From the NCBI RefSeq assembly GCF_001815865.1, contig NZ_KV822203.1:131773-195772 (forward strand): DNA of 64,000 nt. The letters run 5' to 3'. Of this stretch, positions 59,436-64,000 are shown piece after piece. The position numbers and the translations under genes are program-made. The notes beneath the pieces were generated by a model. The model searched no databases, was not told the DNA's origin, and saw nothing but the letters and a program-made list of their open reading frames with translations. Numbering within the stretch: the stretch's first letter is position 1; each line of letters opens with the position of its first letter. This stretch comes from Abiotrophia sp. HMSC24B09 (lineage in GTDB: Bacteria; Bacillota; Bacilli; Lactobacillales; Aerococcaceae).

Positions 59436-62400
59436 CTAGTTTTCAGCCTTAACCTTGCGTCCAAAGAAAACAAGTGTCAATGCTAATGTCACGAGGCTAG
59501 TTGCTAACCAGAAGGAAGTATTACTTTCCCCGGTCTTAGGCAAGTGGTTGCCTGGGCGCTTGCCGCGCTCATTTGGTTGACTTGCATCAGCAGATTGCTC
59601 GCTGACACTAGAGCCTGAATCATTGGAATCTGGATTTGGCGTTACATACGGTTGATAACGCGCAATTACGCTAAGCCCTGATTCATGTTGGAAGACTACC
59701 GCAGCCCCTTGTGGTTGGCCTACGAAATCTTTATTTGGTTGGAAGGTTACAAGACCGGTTAATGGGTCTAATGTATAGCTACCAATTTCTTTGCCATTAT
59801 CGTCTAGAGCTGGAACAGTTTTGGCATCTGTTGCTTCTTTAGTAAATGGATCTACCAAGCGAGCTGGGCGACTAGCACTTGGCACAAGGTCTTGACCACT
59901 TGTTTGGTCAGTCGCACCTACCGTAGCAGACTGAGTCTTACCTTGCACGTCTTCCGATTTCGCGTGATTTGGCACGATGTCTAAGACATGTGGTGTGTAA
60001 GTCCCCTTAGCTGGAGTCCCATTGATATCAACTCGAACCACTACAATTGAGGTCGCTGTCCCAACAAATTCTGGTTCTGGCAAGAAGGTAACCGTCCCAT
60101 CATTGGCTAGGACATAAGACCCTTGCCCCTTAAGGGTCACTCTCTTGCTGCCGTCTTCGAAGGTTGGGTCCGCATCCATATCAATTGGCACTTGGCTGTC
60201 ACCAGGTGTGAAGCTTGGCTTGCCCGTTTGAATCTGACCCTTGAGACCATAAGACTCTACCTGGTTACCACTTGGCGTTACGCCCGTTACACTTGGCGTG
60301 TAAGTAGCAGTAGCTGGGGTACCGTTAGCGTCCTTGGCTTGAACAGTAACTGGGTCTGGAACTCCTACGAAGTCTTTCTTAGGTTGGAAGGTAACCGTGC
60401 CAGTCAGTGGGTCCAAGGTGTAGGTCCCGACTTCTTGGCCATCCTTAGTAGCTGAAACGCTAGTTCCAGCCACTGCTTTACCTGCCACTACAAATTGAGC
60501 TGGTTGATCTGCATCAATCTTGATTGGCACATCAGGATGTCCTGGCTTGAAGCTTGGGGTGCCAGTTTGACTTGCGCCTTGCAGGCCACTAGATGTCGCT
60601 GGGCTACCACTTGGAGTAACAGCTGTCACGATTGGGGTATAAGTAGCAGTCGCTACTGTCCCGTTGACGTCTTGACGTTTAATTGTTACTGGGTCTGCTG
60701 TCCCGACGAAGGATTTATCAGGTACGAAGGTCACAGTGCCATCTTTGGCAACCGTGTAAGTTCCTTGCCCTTCTACCTTCTTCTCAGTAGAACCATCTTC
60801 GAAAGTAGCAGCTACCGTGTCATCCATTGGTACCTTATCTGACCCTGGTGTAAAGACGAGGGTAGCAGATTGGGTCTTCCCTTGAATGTCGGTCGTGGTT
60901 TGATTATCACCACGTGGTACAACGGCTGTAACGGTTGGGGTGTAGCTGGCCTTGGCTGGCGTGCCGTTAGCGTCTTTAACCTCCACTTGGATTGGATCTG
61001 GGGTACCAACAAAGTCCTTGTTAGGTTGGAAGGTGACGGTCCCAGTCTTAGGATCGATAGTGTAGGTCCCCACGGTCTTGCCGTCTTTGACAGCTGGTAA
61101 GCTTTTTTCATTGACTGCTTGGCCAGTTGCGGAATCTACCAAGCGAGCAGGTTGCTCATCATTAATGGTGATTGGCACATCTGCATGGCCCGCTTCAAAG
61201 CTTGGCGTACCTGTTTGGGCTTGACCTTGCAAGCCTTCTGAAGTGACGCTAGTTCCGGTTGGCGTAACAGGTGTCACGGTTGGCGTGTAGGTAGCAGAAA
61301 CGCCTACCCCGTTAGGGTCTAGTACTTGGATAGTAGCTGGTTGAGCTGTCCCCACAAAGTCCTTGTTAGGTTGGAAGGTAATCAAGCCTGTCTCAGGAGT
61401 GAGTGTATAGGTCCCGATAACCTTGCCATCCTTATCCTTGGCGTCGATTTGGCTAGCATCTGAGACTGCACCATCAACCACAAATTTAGCTGGGTTTTGT
61501 GCAGAAACTTGGATAGCTTGATCCGCCCCACCATTGTTAGGGTCTGGGTTGTAGGTGAATTCTGGCTGGCCAGTTTGAGCCTTACCTTGGATATCTTGGC
61601 TTACTTTATCAAGGCCTTGACGGCTAGTTGGCAAGACGGTTGGCGTGTAGTTAGCTCTTGCTGGAGTCCCGTTGGCATCCTTAACTTGAACCGTCACAGG
61701 ATCTGGTGTCCCTACGAAATCAGCTTTAGGTTGGAAGGTTACTTGACCTGTCTTAGGATCTAAGGTGTAGGTCCCAACTTCCACGCCATTTTTCATAGCT
61801 GGCAGGCTGGTTTCAGTCACTGCTTGGCCACCTACAAAGAATTGTGCAGGTTGCTCATCATTAATGGTGATTGGCACCTTGGTATCCCCTGGCGTAAAGA
61901 CAGGTTGACCAGTTTGGCTAGCCCCTTGGAGGCCACTTGAGCTAACGTCCTTACCAGAAGGCGTCACGCCCGTTACATGAGGTTGATAGGTGGCAGTTAC
62001 CGTCACATCATTGGTGTCATGCGCTTGGATAGTAGCTGGAACTGGTGTGCCGACATAATCCTTATGCGGCGTGAAGGTCACTTGACCTGTTTCAGAGTTG
62101 AGCTTGTAGGTCCCGATGGTTTTACCATTGGTATCCTTAGCATCAATTTCTTTTTCTTGAACCACTTGACCGTCAACTACAAAGACTAGGCTGTTCTCTA
62201 CCAGTGGCACCGTGACAGCTTGACCGTCAATTTGTGCTTGGCCTGGTGCGAAGCTTACGGTCCCTTCTTGGACTTGACCTTGTATATCAGTGGTTTCAGC
62301 ATTGGTTGAAGTTGGGGTTGCATCGACAACGGTTGGGGTGTAGGTCGCTTCAGCTGGCGTTCCGTTCTTATCTACACGGACGACGGTCACGGCTTTAGCT

Positions 62401-64000
62401 TGACCCACGAAGTTCTTCTCAGGAAGGAAAGTAACCGTTCCATCAGTTGCCACAGTGTAAGTCCCTTGGTTTTCTACCTTGAGGCTTTCGACCAATTGAC
62501 CTTGGTCATTCTTAAGTTTAGCAGGCACCTGATCATCCATTGGCACATCTGCATGGCCTGGTTGGAAGGTTACTTGCTTGCTTTGGCTAGCGCCACGAAT
62601 ACCGGTTGAGGTCGCAGGTACCCCGACTGGTTTTACGCCTGTAACATGTGGAGTGTAAGTTGCCACTGCAGGCGTTCCGTTCTCATCCTTGGCTTGGACT
62701 TGAACTGGTACTGGGTCACCTACAAAGTCCTTATTAGGTTGGAAGGTTACCTGACCATTTTGGTTAAGGGTGTAGGTCCCGATTTCTTTACCGTTAGCAT
62801 CTTTAGCAGGGATGGTCGTTTCAGTTGAAGCTTGACCATCTACCAAGAATTGGAGAGAGTTAGCCGCAATAGGCACAGTATAATCTTGGCCATCTACTGC
62901 GGTCGTCCCTGGGGTAAAGGTTAATTGTCCCACTTGTTCTTTGCCTTGAATATCAGTTGTTTCAGCATCCTGTGCGCTTGGTTTAACGCCTAGGACATTT
63001 GGTGTGTAAGTTGCGGTGGCTGGCGTACCATTTTCATCTTCTACCTGGACAGTTACTGGGTCAGGCTGACCGGTAAAGTCTTTCTTCGGTTGGAAGGTCA
63101 CTTTGCCACTTGCTTGATCAAGAGTGTAGGTTCCGACTTCTTGACCATTCTTCATGGCCGGTGTAGTCGTCTGCTCAATCACTTGACCCCCTACAACTAA
63201 ACGGTAACTGTTAGGCTTCAAATCGACTGTAACGGGACTACCATCGATAGTGACGGTCCCTGGCGTGTAGGTCGGTGTGCCGGTTTGGCTAGCTCCCTGA
63301 ATACCTTCAGAGGTTACATCTTTTCCACTTGGAATTGGCAATTTGTTAGTAATAACCGTCGTATTTCCTTCAGATTTAACTTCCTTATAGTAACCTGCAG
63401 GCACTTCTACTTCGTCTGCACTATAGATATAAGGGCGTCCATTATTAACTGAAGGTACATCTGAAATGCTAATTTGCCAATTATCATCTTCGGTAATGTC
63501 TAGTGGGTCACGATAATTTTGACCGTCTTGCTTGAGTTGCACCTTAATAGGCTTCCGTTTGCCTAGACGGTTATTATCATCTTCCCATTCCTTCTTAACA
63601 TAGTAGATGCGTACCTTACGTTCGTTAGTAATCTCGTAGACACGCTCGTCTTCATCTGAGCCAGGGTTAGTAGCGTCATACGAAGAAGTGATGTTAAAGT
63701 CCAAAGCATAACGATCTGGTAACACTTCTCGCACATCGTAATCCGTCACGTTAGGATCTAACAATTGGCCATTGTCCAGACGCTTGAAGATCCCCTTCCA
63801 GCCATTGGCTTCGTTCAGGGTCATACTTGCTAAAACATCGCGTGGTTGACTCTTACGGAAGAGTTCAAAGACTACTTGGTCTAAGTTTTTCTCTTTGACC
63901 CATTTCTTAGCAACTGGAATATACTGTGGTAATTGGTTAACAACCGCATTGGTATCCCCGAAGCTAGTCAAGTCATTGGCATCCCGGTTGGTTGAGAAGA
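59436..64000 (-). CDS. CshA-type fibril surface protein with LPKTG anchor (N-terminus beyond window)
   Basis: The frame stays open through the right edge (FSTNRDANDLTSFGD precedes the apparent start), so the signal peptide is outside. At least 1520 residues are encoded. Near the right edge is a helical region, then a Cna-B-like domain (VRIYYVKKEWEDDNNRLGKR, IKVQLKQDG). Eleven CshA-type fibril repeats of about 105 residues follow, with motifs such as DIQGKTQSA, VTFQPNKDFVG and PVTVQ.KD.NGTPA.ATYTP. The end is NHLPKTGESNTSFWLATSL, a hydrophobic segment and RKVKAEN. CshA fibrils mediate adhesion to fibronectin and other microbes in streptococci. The ligand-binding N-terminal domain is not in the window. 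Confidence 0.9.
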   Translation of the reverse strand, partial: FSTNRDANDLTSFGDTNAVVNQLPQYIPVAKKWVKEKNLDQVVFELFRKSQPRDVLASMTLNEANGWKGIFKRLDNGQLLDPNVTDYDVREVLPDRYALDFNITSSYDATNPGSDEDERVYEITNERKVRIYYVKKEWEDDNNRLGKRKPIKVQLKQDGQNYRDPLDITEDDNWQISISDVPSVNNGRPYIYSADEVEVPAGYYKEVKSEGNTTVITNKLPIPSGKDVTSEGIQGASQTGTPTYTPGTVTIDGSPVTVDLKPNSYRLVVGGQVIEQTTTPAMKNGQEVGTYTLDQASGKVTFQPKKDFTGQPDPVTVQVEDENGTPATATYTPNVLGVKPSAQDAETTDIQGKEQVGQLTFTPGTTAVDGQDYTVPIAANSLQFLVDGQASTETTIPAKDANGKEIGTYTLNQNGQVTFQPNKDFVGDPVPVQVQAKDENGTPAVATYTPHVTGVKPVGVPATSTGIRGASQSKQVTFQPGHADVPMDDQVPAKLKNDQGQLVESLKVENQGTYTVATDGTVTFLPEKNFVGQAKAVTVVRVDKNGTPAEATYTPTVVDATPTSTNAETTDIQGQVQEGTVSFAPGQAQIDGQAVTVPLVENSLVFVVDGQVVQEKEIDAKDTNGKTIGTYKLNSETGQVTFTPHKDYVGTPVPATIQAHDTNDVTVTATYQPHVTGVTPSGKDVSSSGLQGASQTGQPVFTPGDTKVPITINDEQPAQFFVGGQAVTETSLPAMKNGVEVGTYTLDPKTGQVTFQPKADFVGTPDPVTVQVKDANGTPARANYTPTVLPTSRQGLDKVSQDIQGKAQTGQPEFTYNPDPNNGGADQAIQVSAQNPAKFVVDGAVSDASQIDAKDKDGKVIGTYTLTPETGLITFQPNKDFVGTAQPATIQVLDPNGVGVSATYTPTVTPVTPTGTSVTSEGLQGQAQTGTPSFEAGHADVPITINDEQPARLVDSATGQAVNEKSLPAVKDGKTVGTYTIDPKTGTVTFQPNKDFVGTPDPIQVEVKDANGTPAKASYTPTVTAVVPRGDNQTTTDIQGKTQSATLVFTPGSDKVPMDDTVAATFEDGSTEKKVEGQGTYTVAKDGTVTFVPDKSFVGTADPVTIKRQDVNGTVATATYTPIVTAVTPSGSPATSSGLQGASQTGTPSFKPGHPDVPIKIDADQPAQFVVAGKAVAGTSVSATKDGQEVGTYTLDPLTGTVTFQPKKDFVGVPDPVTVQAKDANGTPATATYTPSVTGVTPSGNQVESYGLKGQIQTGKPSFTPGDSQVPIDMDADPTFEDGSKRVTLKGQGSYVLANDGTVTFLPEPEFVGTATSIVVVRVDINGTPAKGTYTPHVLDIVPNHAKSEDVQGKTQSATVGATDQTSGQDLVPSASRPARLVDPFTKEATDAKTVPALDDNGKEIGSYTLDPLTGLVTFQPNKDFVGQPQGAAVVFQHESGLSVIARYQPYVTPNPDSNDSGSSVSEQSADASQPNERGKRPGNHLPKTGESNTSFWLATSLVTLALTLVFFGRKVKAEN
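59960..63340 (-). repeat. Eleven CshA-type fibril repeats (coding)
   Basis: Repeat joints read GVTPSG, AVTPSG, DIVPN and similar, followed by GLQG or DIQG, spaced about 290-330 bp apart. Several units are close copies (for example those beginning near 60290 and 61270, each ending VTFQPNKDFVG or KKDFVG), so recombination-driven length change is likely. Confidence 0.82.

Noticed and set aside
63969-63971. TTG at 63971 as start of the fibril protein
   Set aside because: The reading frame stays open to the window edge with sensible sequence, there is no ribosome site and no signal peptide; the true start lies outside.

Overview
The window is chromosomal DNA of a low-to-mid GC Gram-positive bacterium of the order Lactobacillales. 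Support comes from two LPXTG sortase-anchored surface proteins at the edges, a dlt operon for teichoic acid D-alanylation, PepO, a DUF3290/DUF421 pair, a LytTR/DUF3021 pair and an NrtR-PnuC-NadR cluster. The giant CshA-type fibril protein and the base composition (about half GC outside the island) would suit an oral member of Aerococcaceae such as Abiotrophia, but the genus is inference. Most genes lie on the minus strand.

Layout. 1-2859: C-terminally cut LPXTG protein with six similar Cna-B-like repeats. 3153-3225: tRNA-Arg(CCT). 3348-9525: pta, membrane protein, formate/nitrite transporter, glycosyltransferase, then murB-GNAT-tsaE. 9693-11956: anchored DUF4430 protein, a three-copy 82-bp palindromic minisatellite, and an RsmF-like rRNA methyltransferase. 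12073-15850: an uncharacterised stretch with a secreted protein, a 20-codon ORF, a membrane protein, a 67-residue peptide ORF with a strong ribosome binding site, and a NisT-like ABC exporter. This is the best candidate for an undescribed small-peptide system. 15909-20720: an AT-rich composite island bracketed by IS3-type ends that carries cadA-cadC, a small DUF5960-like gene, arsC and a relaxase fragment. It appears to have inserted into the loop of the terminator of the gene at 20741.

20741-24574: cshA-acpS-alr-MBL hydrolase operon, then murF, two tandem secreted paralogs, and a WYL regulator next to a GyrI-like protein. 30121-36309: an extracellular electron transfer locus (DHNA prenyltransferase, ApbE flavin transferase, a secreted protein with two FMN-binding domains, polyprenyl synthase, NDH-2). 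Neither ApbE nor the flavoprotein has a lipobox, and EetA/EetB are not in the window. 36415-44449: pseudouridine synthase, DUF421/DUF3290, VOC protein, esterase plus ATP-grasp pair, nucleoid-associated protein and PepO.

44569-48768: dltA-B-C-D followed by an unlisted 49-codon dltX overlapping the end of dltD. 48907-54700: MazG-like and CpXC proteins, an ABC transporter-LytTR-DUF3021 operon with a candidate LytTR operator in its leader, and a tandem triplication of a two-helix membrane protein. 54803-57597: nadR-pnuC-nrtR NAD salvage operon. 57882-59237: patatin and low-molecular-weight phosphatase. 59436-64000: CshA-type LPKTG fibril protein, N-terminus beyond the window. No CRISPR array, prophage or rRNA gene was seen.
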